Below, piece by piece: positions 34,186 to 42,809 of a DNA stretch of 48,317 nucleotides. The position numbers and the translations under genes were made by a program. Position 1 is the stretch's first letter. Every line of letters starts with the position of its first letter. The notes below the pieces were generated by a model. It did no database searches and was not told the DNA's origin. It saw only the letters and a program-made list of their open reading frames with translations. The DNA comes from Novosphingobium rosa NBRC 15208. GTDB taxonomy: Bacteria; Pseudomonadota; Alphaproteobacteria; Sphingomonadales; Sphingomonadaceae. The DNA is taken from the NCBI RefSeq assembly GCF_001598555.1, contig NZ_BCZE01000061.1:1-48317 (forward strand), given 5' to 3'.

Positions 34186-35451
34186 ATGATTGCAGGGCTG
34201 GGTAAGGGCAGGGCCGCAATGGCCCTGTTCACATTGATGCTGCTGGCCGGTTGCGGCCGGGTTATTCCTGAATCACACGGGCCCGCGCCCAGCCGCCCCT
34301 ATCCCGCACGACCGGCGCCAGTGCCGGTGCAGCCCACGCAACCTGCGGCGCCACCGCCCCCCGCCAATGCGCTGGTGGCGGGCGTGCGCGCCGGGCCCTC
34401 CATCGCCAGCTTTGGCCTCACGCCCAGCAGCGCCGGGCCGGTGCTGGCCGCCTTTCGCGCCAGCTGCCCGCGCCTCACCAGCCACAGCGATCCCAGCGGC
34501 CTCACCGTCAAAAGCGACTGGCAGAGCGCCTGCTCCGCCGCCAATGACTGGCCCACGGCTGATGCGCCCAACTTCTTCAACACCTATTTCCGGGCGGTGA
34601 CGGTCGGTTCGGGCTCAACCTTCGTCACCGGCTATTACGAGCCTGAGATCGCGGGCAGCCGTCAGCATGCGCCGGGCTATGACGCGCCGGTCTATGGCAT
34701 GCCCGCCGATCTGGTCCACGCCCGCCCCGGCGACGGCCCGGTCAAGCCCAATGGCCAGACGCCGTTCGGTCGCTATGACGAGACCGGCCATTTCGTGCCC
34801 TATTACGACCGCACGCAGATCGAGAACGGCCAGCTGACGGGCCAGGGGCTGGAACTGGCCTGGGCCGCCGATCCGGTCGAGCTGTTCTTCCTGCAGGTGC
34901 AGGGCTCCGGGCGGCTGCGTCTGGCCGATGGTTCGGTGATGCGCATCGGCTATGCCGGGGACAATGGCCAGAATTACACCAACATCGGCGGGCTGATGCG
35001 CCAGCAGGGGCTGATCGGCACCGGTCCGGGCCAGTATCCCGGATCGATGCAGGGCATCGTGCAATATATCCACGATCACCCCGAGGATGGCCGCGCCCTG
35101 ATGCGCCAGAACAAGAGCTGGGTCTTCTTCCGCGAATTGCACGGAGACGGCCCGGTCGGCGCGATGGGCCTGCCGGTCCATGCCCATGTCAGCGTGGCCG
35201 CCGATCCGCTCTTCACGCCGCTCGGCGCGCCGGTGTTCCTCTCGATGGACCCTTCGCTGGCGGGGGCGACGCAGGCCAATGGGCTGTGGATCGCTCAGGA
35301 CACCGGCGGGGCGATCAAGGGCGCCAACCGCTTCGACAGCTTCTGGGGCGCCGGGGCGGACGCCCGCCGCATCGCGGGCGGCATGGTCGGCCATGGGCAG
35401 GCCAATGTGCTGCTGCCCCGCACCTCGCTCGCCCGATTGGGCCTGCGATGA
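34186..35451 (+). CDS. mltA: Membrane-bound lytic murein transglycosylase A
   Basis: The 421-residue lipoprotein has a type II signal peptide with lipobox LLAGC (Cys23) and a Pro-rich linker. The MltA domain follows (FVTGYYEPEIAGSR, GQGLELAWAADPVELFFLQVQGSGR), then the 3D domain carrying the catalytic Asp372 in AQDTGGAIKGANRFDSFWG. It cleaves the glycan strands of peptidoglycan with formation of 1,6-anhydro ends. The ATG lies 17 bp after timA; smr overlaps its end by 4 bp. About 90 residues precede the domain, longer than in E. coli. Confidence 0.94.
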   Translation: MIAGLGKGRAAMALFTLMLLAGCGRVIPESHGPAPSRPYPARPAPVPVQPTQPAAPPPPANALVAGVRAGPSIASFGLTPSSAGPVLAAFRASCPRLTSHSDPSGLTVKSDWQSACSAANDWPTADAPNFFNTYFRAVTVGSGSTFVTGYYEPEIAGSRQHAPGYDAPVYGMPADLVHARPGDGPVKPNGQTPFGRYDETGHFVPYYDRTQIENGQLTGQGLELAWAADPVELFFLQVQGSGRLRLADGSVMRIGYAGDNGQNYTNIGGLMRQQGLIGTGPGQYPGSMQGIVQYIHDHPEDGRALMRQNKSWVFFRELHGDGPVGAMGLPVHAHVSVAADPLFTPLGAPVFLSMDPSLAGATQANGLWIAQDTGGAIKGANRFDSFWGAGADARRIAGGMVGHGQANVLLPRTSLARLGLR

Positions 35452-36041
35452 AACGGCCGGGCTGGGCGTTCCCCCGGCCTGCATTCGCCCGCAGCCGCAT
35501 GCTGACGCAGGAGGAGGAGGCGCTCTGGGCCCGTCTGGCGCAGACCGTCACCCCGCTGGAGCCGCAACGCCGCGCCGTGCCCGTCGCCCAGCCCAAACCC
35601 GCCGACAGCGCTCAGGCACCCCCTCCGCCCCCCAAGCGCATCAAGGGCCGCGTGCCGCCGCCTTTGCCGCCGCCACCCACGGCTGCGCCCGCCCCTCGCC
35701 CGCTTGATCGGCATGGGCTGGATGCGGGGTGGGACAAGCGTTTGGCCAAGGGGCTGGTCGCGCCCGATTTCAGCCTCGACCTGCATGGCTTCACGCTGGA
35801 CGAGGCCCATGCGCGGCTCGATCACGGGCTGACGCTGGCGCGTCAGCAGCAGGCCCGGCTGGTGCTGCTGATCACCGGGCGTCCGCGCCCGGCAGGCTCA
35901 TCGCGCGGGGCCATCCGCGCCCGCGTGGCCGACTGGCTGGCGCAGGGTTCGCACGCCCATGCCATCGCCGCGCTGCGCGTGGCCCATGTGCGGCATGGCG
36001 GCGCGGGGGCGCTCTATATCGTGTTGAAAAGGCAGCGCTGA
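35448..36041 (+). CDS. Smr-domain protein
   Basis: The 197-residue protein begins MKRPGWAFPRPAFARSRM. A long Pro-rich stretch follows (about residues 45-85, PPPPPKRIKGRVPPPLPPPP), then a C-terminal Smr domain (DLHGFTLDEAHARL, VLLITGRPRP and HVRHGGAGALYIVLKR). Smr domains are small nucleases related to MutS2; standalone bacterial forms are poorly studied. The ATG overlaps the mltA stop codon (ATGA), so translation is coupled. The DLHG and TGRP loops that form the active site are present, but the canonical TGKG is changed to TGRP. Confidence 0.88.
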   Translation: MKRPGWAFPRPAFARSRMLTQEEEALWARLAQTVTPLEPQRRAVPVAQPKPADSAQAPPPPPKRIKGRVPPPLPPPPTAAPAPRPLDRHGLDAGWDKRLAKGLVAPDFSLDLHGFTLDEAHARLDHGLTLARQQQARLVLLITGRPRPAGSSRGAIRARVADWLAQGSHAHAIAALRVAHVRHGGAGALYIVLKRQR

Positions 36042-36179
36042 CACCATTTGCGACAAAATGTTGCATGTCGATATTCAACCCCTGTTCAGCGGCCTCACGG
36101 TAAGGCACAAGGCGCTGACAAAAACGTCCGGACCGCTGGGGAGGATAGGCCCCGGGCGTGATCTGCGGAGGACAAGACA

Positions 36180-36881
36180 ATGAACGACGTCGCGCGTAAA
36201 CCCTTCTCGCGCCTGGCGCAGGCGGCCATGGCCGGCCTGCTGGTGCTGGGCCTTTCGGCCTGCGCCGAAAACTTCGACAGCAAGGTCACCCGTTTCTCCA
36301 CCCAGCTGCCCGCGCCGCAGGGGCAAAGCTTCGCCATTGTCTCGGACAATCCGGCGCTGAACGGCGGGATCGAATTTGGCCAATACGCCACGCTGGTGGC
36401 GCAGAACCTGCAGAAATATGGCTACACGCCCGCTGCCAATCCTGAATCCGCCAGCCTGATCGTCCATTTCAACTATGGCATCGACAAGGGCCGTCAGGTC
36501 GTGCGCTCGACCGGCTTCGCCGATCCCTATTGGGGCCCGTGGCGCGGCTATCGCGGTCGTTTCGGCTATGGTGGCTGGGGCGGCTATGGCGGTTTCGGGC
36601 GCGGCGCCTGGGGCTGGGGCTGGAACGATCCCTTCTTTGACAATGGCATCGACGTCTCGACCGTCTACACCAGCGACATCACGCTGCGCATCGACGACAA
36701 GGCCAGCCAGCGCCGCCTGTTCGAGGGCAAGGCGCAGGCCGCCTCCACCTCGGATCACCTGAGCTATCTGGTGCCTAATCTGGTGGAAGCGATGTTCACC
36801 GGCTTCCCCGGCAATTCGGGTGAATCGCTGCGCATCACCATCGCGCCGGAAAAGAAGGTCACGGTCAAGCCGGACAAGTAA
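36180..36881 (+). CDS. DUF4136 lipoprotein with a Gly/Tyr/Trp-rich insert
   Basis: The 233-residue protein has a lipoprotein signal with lipobox LSAC (Cys28). DUF4136-like segments follow: FDSKVTRFSTQLPAPQGQSFAI, YTPAANPESASLIVHF and SDITLRIDDKASQRRLFEGKAQ, ending in VEAMFTGFPGNSGESLRITIAP. A central insert (about residues 118-150) is rich in Gly, Tyr and Trp (RGYRGRFGYGGWGGYGGFG). GGAGGA precedes the ATG by about 8 bp. It is probably anchored in the outer membrane; its function is unknown. A strong terminator follows at 36891. Confidence 0.8.
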   Translation: MNDVARKPFSRLAQAAMAGLLVLGLSACAENFDSKVTRFSTQLPAPQGQSFAIVSDNPALNGGIEFGQYATLVAQNLQKYGYTPAANPESASLIVHFNYGIDKGRQVVRSTGFADPYWGPWRGYRGRFGYGGWGGYGGFGRGAWGWGWNDPFFDNGIDVSTVYTSDITLRIDDKASQRRLFEGKAQAASTSDHLSYLVPNLVEAMFTGFPGNSGESLRITIAPEKKVTVKPDK

Positions 36882-36890
36882 GCCGTTCAG

Positions 36891-36926
36891 ACCGGCGCGG
36901 GATCGCTCCACCCGCGCCGGTTTTTT
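36891..36926 (+). terminator. Rho-independent terminator of the DUF4136 gene
   Basis: ACCGGCGCGGG pairs with CCCGCGCCGGT around ATCGCTCCA, followed by TTTTTT. It begins 10 bp after the stop codon and lies just before the LprI-like gene at 36941. Confidence 0.92.
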
Positions 36927-36940
36927 ATGGATGATATGCG

Positions 36941-37324
36941 ATGATCCTTGCCTCGTTGTTTCTGCTGGCGGCCACGCCTGCTCAGGCCTTCAACGATCCG
37001 GCGGTGCCCTGCCGCAATCTCTCGGCCAGCTATGAGATGTCGCAATGCTTTGCGCGCGCGCTGAGCAATGAGGATCGCGGCCTCAACCAGACCTACAACC
37101 GCATCCTGCGCGTGCTGAACGGCGAGGAACGCAGCCGCCTGCAAGGCGCGCAGAAGCAGTGGATCGCCTTCCGCGATGCGCAATGCGTGGCGCAAAAGGC
37201 GCTCTATGCCGGCGGCACCGGCGGCCCGCCCGAGGAACTGGCCTGCCGCCTGAGCCTGACTCAGGATCGCGCCAGATCGCTGCAGCGCGCCTATGGCTGG
37301 GTGCTGAAACAGCGCGAGCGGTAA
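36941..37324 (+). CDS. LprI-like (DUF1311) periplasmic protein
   Basis: The 127-residue protein has a signal peptide (MILASLFLLAATPAQA) and a DUF1311/LprI-type domain: SASYEMSQCFARALSNEDRGLNQTYN, then RLQGAQKQWIAFRDAQCVAQ and CRLSLTQDRARSLQ. Four cysteines (CRNL, SQCF, AQCV, ACRL) probably form two disulfides, as in lysozyme-inhibitor relatives. LprI of Mycobacterium inhibits lysozyme; for most bacterial members the role is unproven. Its own promoter must lie within the 15 bp after the terminator or upstream of it. It is convergent with dut. Confidence 0.85.
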   Translation: MILASLFLLAATPAQAFNDPAVPCRNLSASYEMSQCFARALSNEDRGLNQTYNRILRVLNGEERSRLQGAQKQWIAFRDAQCVAQKALYAGGTGGPPEELACRLSLTQDRARSLQRAYGWVLKQRER

Positions 37325-37348
37325 GCCGCCCGCGCTGCCTGCGCAGCC

Positions 37349-37819
37349 TTAATTCCCCAGAGCCACCACGCCGCCGGTGCTGCCGAAGCCGCCCTCGCCG
37401 CGCTCTGTGGCGTCGAGTTCCGCCACCTCGAGCCAGCCGCCCTGCACCACCGGGGCCAGCACCAGCTGGGCCACGCGGTCGCCGCGCAGGATTTCAAAAG
37501 GCTGGTCGCCGTGGTTGATGAGGATCACCTTCAGCTCGCCGCGGTAATCGGAATCAATCGTGCCGGGGGCATTCGGCACCGAAATGCCATGCTTGAGCGC
37601 CAGACCCGAACGCGGGCGCACCTGAATCTCGAAGCCGGCCGGAATCGCCATCGAGAGCCCCGTCGCCACCGCATGGCGCGCGCCGGGCGCCAGCACCACA
37701 TCCTCGGCCGAGACCACATCCATGCCCGCCGCCCCGCTGGTGGCATAGGCGGGCAGGGGCAGGCCCTCGCCATGGGGCAGGCGCTTGACGCGCAGGGGGA
37801 TGGTGTCAGTCGAGTGCAC
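37349..37819 (-). CDS. dut: dUTP diphosphatase
   Basis: The 156-residue trimeric dUTPase hydrolyses dUTP to dUMP and keeps uracil out of DNA. All five motifs are visible: AGMDV, RPRSGLALKHGI, NAPGTIDSDYRGE, GDRVAQLVLAPV and RGEGGFGSTG. I chose the GTG at 37819 because AAAGGA lies about 7 bp upstream. Its start overlaps the end of coaBC by 14 bp, so translation of the two is coupled; coaBC-dut is a common pairing. It is convergent with the LprI-like gene, 24 bp apart. Confidence 0.94.
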   Translation of the reverse strand: MHSTDTIPLRVKRLPHGEGLPLPAYATSGAAGMDVVSAEDVVLAPGARHAVATGLSMAIPAGFEIQVRPRSGLALKHGISVPNAPGTIDSDYRGELKVILINHGDQPFEILRGDRVAQLVLAPVVQGGWLEVAELDATERGEGGFGSTGGVVALGN

Positions 37820-38999
37820 GGGCAATCCTTTCAATCAATGCTTGCGCGATCGCCGCCTTGGGGGCCTGTTCGATGGCCTCGATGCCCTGCTCCGTGACGA
37901 TCTGCACCGCATTGCGCGTGCCTCCCATCACATCGCCCGAGACATCGTTGGCCACGATCCAATCCGCCCCCTTGCGCAGGCGCTTGGCCTGAGCATTGGC
38001 GATCACATCATGGGTTTCCGCCGCAAAGCCCACCACCAGGGCAGGCCTGCGCGGCGAGGCGCACAGCCCCGCCAGAATATCGGGGTTCTCGACCAGCTTG
38101 AGCGCCGGAGGCTGGCCAGAGCCATCCTTCTTGAGCTTGCGCGTCGGGTCTGCGCTGTCTTCCACGCGCCAGTCCGCCACGGCTGCGACCATCACCGCCA
38201 CATCGGCAGGCAAGGCCTTCTCCACCGCCGCTTCCATCTGCAGCGCGCTTTCCACATTCACCCGCGTGATGCCAAAAGGCGTGGGCAGATCGACCGGGCC
38301 CGCCACCAGCGTGACCTTCGCCCCCGCCGCCGCCGCCGCCTGCGCAATGGCAAAGCCCTGCAAGCCGCTGGAGCGGTTGGCGATGTAGCGCACCGGATCG
38401 ATGGGTTCATGCGTGGGGCCCGCCGTCACCAGCACATGGCGGCCCGTCAGCGGGCCGGGGCCGCGCAGGGCGTGCTGGATGGCGTCCAGCACCGCAGGCG
38501 GCTCTGGCAGGCGGCCGGGGCCATATTCGCCGCAGGCCATGGCGCCATCGTCCGGGTCAAGCACGATGATGTCGCGGGAGCGCAAGGTGGCGACATTGGC
38601 TTGGGTTGCCGCGTTCAGCCACATCCGCACATTCATCGCGGGCACGGCCAGAACGGGCTTGTCGGTGGCGAGGATCAGCGTGGTGGCCAGATCGTCAGCG
38701 ATGCCCGCCGCCATCTTGGCCATCATATTCGCCGTCGCCGGGCAGACCACCACCAGATCCGCCTGACGCGAGAGCTGGATATGGCCCATCTCCACCTCGT
38801 TCTTCAGATCCCACAAGGTGGTGTGAACGGGGTTCTCGCTCAGCGCCGCCAGAGTCATCGCCGTGACGAAATGACTGCCACCCTCGGTCAGCACGCAGGT
38901 CACCTCGCCGCCAGCCTTGCGGATCAGGCGGACCAGCTCGCAGGATTTATAGGCCGCGATGCCGCCGCCGATGATGAGAAGGATGCGTTTGCCTTGCAT
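37806..38999 (-). CDS. coaBC: Bifunctional phosphopantothenoylcysteine decarboxylase/phosphopantothenate-cysteine ligase
   Basis: The 397-residue fusion makes 4'-phosphopantetheine for coenzyme A in two steps. The N-terminal flavin-dependent decarboxylase (CoaC) has GGGIAAYKS, the VPAMNVRMW substrate clamp, and Cys156 in ACGEYGPGRL. The C-terminal ligase (CoaB) begins ILVTAGPTHEPIDPVRYIANRSSG-like and includes AAVADWRVED, KLKK and GFAAET. Repeat copy 8 lies upstream, between this gene's start and the membrane protein gene's stop. dut follows with a 14-bp overlap. Confidence 0.96.
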   Translation of the reverse strand: MQGKRILLIIGGGIAAYKSCELVRLIRKAGGEVTCVLTEGGSHFVTAMTLAALSENPVHTTLWDLKNEVEMGHIQLSRQADLVVVCPATANMMAKMAAGIADDLATTLILATDKPVLAVPAMNVRMWLNAATQANVATLRSRDIIVLDPDDGAMACGEYGPGRLPEPPAVLDAIQHALRGPGPLTGRHVLVTAGPTHEPIDPVRYIANRSSGLQGFAIAQAAAAAGAKVTLVAGPVDLPTPFGITRVNVESALQMEAAVEKALPADVAVMVAAVADWRVEDSADPTRKLKKDGSGQPPALKLVENPDILAGLCASPRRPALVVGFAAETHDVIANAQAKRLRKGADWIVANDVSGDVMGGTRNAVQIVTEQGIEAIEQAPKAAIAQALIERIARALD

Positions 39000-39043
39000 G
39001 AAGGCGTGATAGCGGGGGGTTTGAGGAAGGGGAAGAAGAGATA

Positions 39044-39259
39044 GATGCGAGGGTCATAACCCTCGCGCTCCCTTTAGTGTCTGCGTAGCGCTGCCAGTTC
39101 GGCCAAGGCGCTCAGCACGCCGCGCCGCAGGCAGGGAAATTTGATGCCTGCGGCGCCCTGGGTGGTGCAGGTGGAGAGACTGGGCGCTGGGCTTCGATGC
39201 CGCTGCCGGTTCGTCGGGAGACGTAAAGGGAGCGCGAGGGCGATGGCCCTCGCATCTTT
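39044..39259. repeat. Composite intergenic repeat, copy 8 (complete, inverted)
   Basis: A complete copy of 216 bp in the opposite orientation: its order of internal blocks is the reverse complement of that in copies 2, 3, 9 and 10. Hairpins are GCGAGGGTCATAACCCTCGC (39047-39066) and GCGAGGGCGATGGCCCTCGC (39234-39253). The core pair GCGCCGCAGGC/GCCTGCGGCGC is separated by only about 13 bp. The conserved TCTCCACCTGCA block is present on the minus strand. It ends 4 bp before the stop codon of the membrane protein gene at 39264 and begins 44 bp from the coaBC start. Confidence 0.88.
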
Positions 39260-39263
39260 CTTC

Positions 39264-40418
39264 TTAAACCCCTTCCCGCCCTGTCCAGACCGCCTTCCAA
39301 ATCCCTTGCAAAGCCATCGGCGCGAAAGCCAGCCCCACGAACATGGCCGGAGCGATCACCGCGCCCCAGTAGAAATTGTCATCGCGCCCGGCGATCATGA
39401 ACAGCAGGCCATAGCCGAGGAACAGTAGCGTGGCGGTGGCCCCGGCCTCGCTGCGCCATCCGGTCCAGCCGAGCATCATGGCGATCACGATGGGCCCGGC
39501 GATCCAGTGCGGCAGGAAGCGCAGGTTGGAGGCCAGCACCACGTTGGAGAGCCAGCCGCCCAGACCGCGCAAGGCGAACCAGCTGGGGCCGGTGGGGTCG
39601 GTGGGCAAGGTGAGCTGGGCGATCAGGTGAAGGTGAACGGCGATGGCGCAGAGGAACACCACCACCAGGCCGCCCCACGCCAGCGCCTCGCGCCGGTTGC
39701 CGCGCCACAGGGCCATGGCGCCCATCAGCAGCACATAGGGCAGCACCAGTTCGCGGATGGAGAGCGCCAGCGCGGCGGCCAGCCATGCGCCCAGCCAGCG
39801 GCTGCGCGCGGGCCGGTGCAGGCCCAACGACAGCGCGATCAACATCCCGGCCCAGAGTTCGTGCAGCACGAAATAATAGCGATTCAACCCCAGCGAGGCG
39901 CCAAGGAAGATCAGCGCCGTGCCGAAGAGGCGCTGGCTGTCGGAGCAGGCTTCCTCGGTCAACCGCTGACGCCATGCCCAGATCACCGCCAGCATCAGCG
40001 CGATGGAGGCGGCGATGGCGAGTGGGGCGAGCGCCTCTCCGTCCACGCCCATGGCGGCGCAGAGATAGGCCAGCGTGGGCAGGCGGACGGCGAGGCCGGG
40101 GCGCAGCGGGTAGTGGGCGCGGCGGTGTTCCTGCGCGATGAAGTCGTAATAGCTCTCGCCGTGGCGGATGCGGGCGATGGCGCGGTCGTAGAGTTGCAGG
40201 TCGTCGTCACGCGGGCGCTCGGCCTGTTTGCCCGGCGCGCCCACCAGCGAGAGATGGGCGGGCTTGGCCACCTCGCCCTTGCCCACCGTCAGCGGCACGA
40301 AGGCGCTGGCGGCCAGCATCATGACCAGCGCCACAAGCGCCGCCAGAGCGCGCAGGCGGGGCCATGCGGCAAAGCGGTCCCATGGTGCGGGCGACGGCAT
40401 GAGGGCCGCGCCCGGCAT
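39264..40418 (-). CDS. Polytopic membrane protein of unknown function
   Basis: The 384-residue protein has about ten hydrophobic segments, including ALAALVALVMMLAASAF, LAIAASIALMLAVIWAW, GLNRYYFVLHELWAGMLIA and AIAVHLHLIA. After the first helix comes a soluble loop (KPAHLSLVGAPGKQAERPRDDD, then ARIRHGESYYDFIAQEHR). The pattern (loop with acidic pair DDD, HYPLRPG, repeated helices) recalls GT-C glycosyltransferases, but I see no definite family. It begins 8 bp after the ubiB stop, so it may be read from the ubiE-ubiB operon. I chose the ATG at 40418 because the frame's earlier start overlaps ubiB. Confidence 0.7.
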   Translation of the reverse strand: MPGAALMPSPAPWDRFAAWPRLRALAALVALVMMLAASAFVPLTVGKGEVAKPAHLSLVGAPGKQAERPRDDDLQLYDRAIARIRHGESYYDFIAQEHRRAHYPLRPGLAVRLPTLAYLCAAMGVDGEALAPLAIAASIALMLAVIWAWRQRLTEEACSDSQRLFGTALIFLGASLGLNRYYFVLHELWAGMLIALSLGLHRPARSRWLGAWLAAALALSIRELVLPYVLLMGAMALWRGNRREALAWGGLVVVFLCAIAVHLHLIAQLTLPTDPTGPSWFALRGLGGWLSNVVLASNLRFLPHWIAGPIVIAMMLGWTGWRSEAGATATLLFLGYGLLFMIAGRDDNFYWGAVIAPAMFVGLAFAPMALQGIWKAVWTGREGV

Positions 40419-40426
40419 GGGTTCGA

Positions 40427-41977
40427 TCAGATATGCGCCGCTATCACCGCCCAAGTCGCCAGACCTCCCGCCAGAGCAGCGGTCACATATCCGGCGAATT
40501 GGATAAGATTGCGTTTACCACGCCCCCACATCAGCGGAATCTCCGGCAGCGGCGGCGGTTCGGGGGCGGCGCCCTTGGTGGGCACCATGGATTCCAGCCG
40601 CTCCAGCACATCGGGCAGGCGGCGCAGCGCGCTCACCGCGCCCTGCACCCGATCGGCGATGGCGCCTTCGGGGCCAAGCTCGTCGCGCATCCAGGCCGAG
40701 ACGAAGGGGCCGGAAACATCCCACATGTTGATGTCGGGATCGAGGCTGGTGGCGAGGCCCTCCACCATCACCATGGTCTTCTGCAGCAGCAGCAGGTGCG
40801 GCTGGGTGACCATGTCGAAATCGCGGGTGATGGCGAAAAGCCCGTCCAGCATCTGGCCGACCGACAGATCCTTCACCGGGCGACCGCGCATCGGCTCGCC
40901 CACGGCGCGCAGGGCGGTCGCGAACTCATCCACCGAGTGGTAGGAGGGGACGTATTGCGCCTCGAAATGGATCTCGGCCACGCGGCGGTAATTGCCGGTG
41001 GTGAGGCCATGCAGGATCTCGCCCAGCCAGATGCGGGCCTGGCGGTTGATGCGGCCCATGATGCCGAAATCGATGGCGGCGATGGTGCCGTCGGCCTCGA
41101 TGAAGAGGTTGCCCTGATGCATGTCGGCATGGAAATAGCCGGCGTGGATCGCCTGCGTGAGGAAGGCCAGCACCAGACGCCGCGCCAGCGACTTCAGATC
41201 ATGGCCCGCCGCGCGCAGGGCGGGCAGATCGCTGACCTTGACGCCATCGATCCATTCCATCGTCAGCACGCGGCCGCAGGTGCGCTCCCAGTCGATGCTG
41301 GGGACGCGGTAATGCTCCACGCCCGACATGACATCGGCCAGCTCGCTGGAGGAGGCCGCCTCGCGGCGCAGATCGAGCTCGCGCGCGGTCCAGCGCTTGA
41401 AGTTGGCGATGATGAGGCGCGGGCGCAGACGCCCCGCCTCGCCACCCAGAGCCTCCAGATGGGCGGCGGCCCATTCATAGGTTTCGATATCGCGGGCGAA
41501 TTTGCGGGCGATGCCGGGGCGCAGCACCTTGACCGCCACCTGACTGCCATCATGCAGCCACGCGCGATGCACCTGCGCGATGGAGGCGGCGCCAACCGGC
41601 TCCTCCTCAACGCGGGCGTAAAGCTCTTCCAGCGGGCGGGCGAAGGCGCCCTCGATCTCGGCGCGGATGGCCGAGAAGGCGACAGGCGGCAGGCTGTCCT
41701 GCAGGGCCAGCAGGTTGTGCGCGGCAACCTCGCCCACCAGATCGGGGCGGGTGGCCAGCGTCTGCCCCAGCTTGATCGCCGCCGGGCCGATGGCGCGAAA
41801 CGCCCCAGCATAATCGGGCACCACTGGCACACGCGCACCGAAGCGGGCGATGCGGCACAGGCGCTTGACCGGGCCCGGGGTGGCAGGCGCATCCTCGATG
41901 ATCTTGAGCGCGCCATGCCGGGCCAGAATGCGGCCCCAGCTCAGCAAACGCCGAATATGCGTGATCGACGTCGCCAA
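40427..41977 (-). CDS. ubiB: Ubiquinone biosynthesis ATPase/kinase UbiB
   Basis: The 516-residue member of the ABC1/UbiB atypical kinase family is needed for ubiquinone synthesis. The KxGQ-type motif is AIKLGQTLATRPDL near residue 68. The Ala-rich loop is in VGAASIAQVHRA, the invariant Lys is in VAVKVLRPG, and the catalytic region is YFHADMHQGNLFI followed by DFGIMG. Two hydrophobic C-terminal segments (LIQFAGYVTAALAGGLATW) anchor it to the membrane. Its ATG lies 2 bp after the ubiE stop, so they are co-translated. The membrane protein gene follows by 8 bp. Confidence 0.94.
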   Translation of the reverse strand: MATSITHIRRLLSWGRILARHGALKIIEDAPATPGPVKRLCRIARFGARVPVVPDYAGAFRAIGPAAIKLGQTLATRPDLVGEVAAHNLLALQDSLPPVAFSAIRAEIEGAFARPLEELYARVEEEPVGAASIAQVHRAWLHDGSQVAVKVLRPGIARKFARDIETYEWAAAHLEALGGEAGRLRPRLIIANFKRWTARELDLRREAASSSELADVMSGVEHYRVPSIDWERTCGRVLTMEWIDGVKVSDLPALRAAGHDLKSLARRLVLAFLTQAIHAGYFHADMHQGNLFIEADGTIAAIDFGIMGRINRQARIWLGEILHGLTTGNYRRVAEIHFEAQYVPSYHSVDEFATALRAVGEPMRGRPVKDLSVGQMLDGLFAITRDFDMVTQPHLLLLQKTMVMVEGLATSLDPDINMWDVSGPFVSAWMRDELGPEGAIADRVQGAVSALRRLPDVLERLESMVPTKGAAPEPPPLPEIPLMWGRGKRNLIQFAGYVTAALAGGLATWAVIAAHI

Positions 41978-41979
41978 GA

Positions 41980-42732
41980 TCAGGCCTTCCAGCCCGAATG
42001 GATCGCCACCAGACCACCCAGAATCGGCTCGACCTTGGTCTGGGTGAAGCCCGCGTCGCGGATCATCTTCTCGAACTCGGGCATGGGCGGGAAGCGGCGG
42101 ATCGATTCGATCAGATAGCGGTAGGAGTCCGCATCGCCCGCGATCATCTGGCCGATCTGCGGCACCAGTCTGTGCGAATAGGCGTCATACACCTCCTTGA
42201 AACCCGGCCATTCGGTGGTCGAGAACTCAAGGCAGAAGAAGCGGCCGCCGTAACGCAGCACGCGATGCGCCTCGGCCAACGCCTTGTCGATCCGCGTGAC
42301 GTTGCGGATGCCGAAAGCGATGGTGTAGGCATCGAAATGACGGCTGGGGAAGCTCAATTCCTCGGCGTTCTGGCGGCTCCAGACGAGGCCGTCGATGCCC
42401 CGCTCCACCGCGCGCTCCAGCCCGACATCGAGCATGTCCTGATTGATGTCGGACACGGTGATGCTGGCGCCGCGCGCGGCCATGCGGAAGGCGATGTCGC
42501 CCGTGCCGCCCGCCATATCGAGGATCTGCTCATGGGGCTGCGGCTTGACCGCGCGCACGAAACGATCCTTCCACACCCGGTGCAGACCCGCCGACATCGC
42601 GTCGTTCATGATGTCGTACTTCTTGGCCACACTGGAGAAGACTTCGCCCACACGGGCCACCTTCTCGTCAATGGGCACCTCCTCATAGCCGAAGGATGCG
42701 GTCTGGGGCTGGTCTTGCGTGCTGTCGGTCAT
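41980..42732 (-). CDS. ubiE: Ubiquinone/menaquinone C-methyltransferase UbiE
   Basis: The 250-residue SAM-dependent enzyme methylates a ring carbon of the ubiquinone precursor (2-methoxy-6-polyprenyl-1,4-benzoquinol methylase). FGYEEVPIDEKVARVGEVFSSVAKKYDIMNDAMSAGLHRVWKDRFV and ILDMAGGTGDIAFRMA (SAM motif I) are diagnostic, as is YDAYSHRLVPQIGQMIAGD. It is divergent from mutM. Repeat copy 9 fills most of the 345 bp between the two start codons, so the ubiE promoter has about 77 bp outside the repeat. Confidence 0.96.
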   Translation of the reverse strand: MTDSTQDQPQTASFGYEEVPIDEKVARVGEVFSSVAKKYDIMNDAMSAGLHRVWKDRFVRAVKPQPHEQILDMAGGTGDIAFRMAARGASITVSDINQDMLDVGLERAVERGIDGLVWSRQNAEELSFPSRHFDAYTIAFGIRNVTRIDKALAEAHRVLRYGGRFFCLEFSTTEWPGFKEVYDAYSHRLVPQIGQMIAGDADSYRYLIESIRRFPPMPEFEKMIRDAGFTQTKVEPILGGLVAIHSGWKA

Positions 42733-42809
42733 GGCGTGCGCTTTAGGGAATTTGATGGAAGAGGCAAAGGGGCGGAATGGGCAGAATGACTAAAGATTGG
42801 GAAGAGGAA

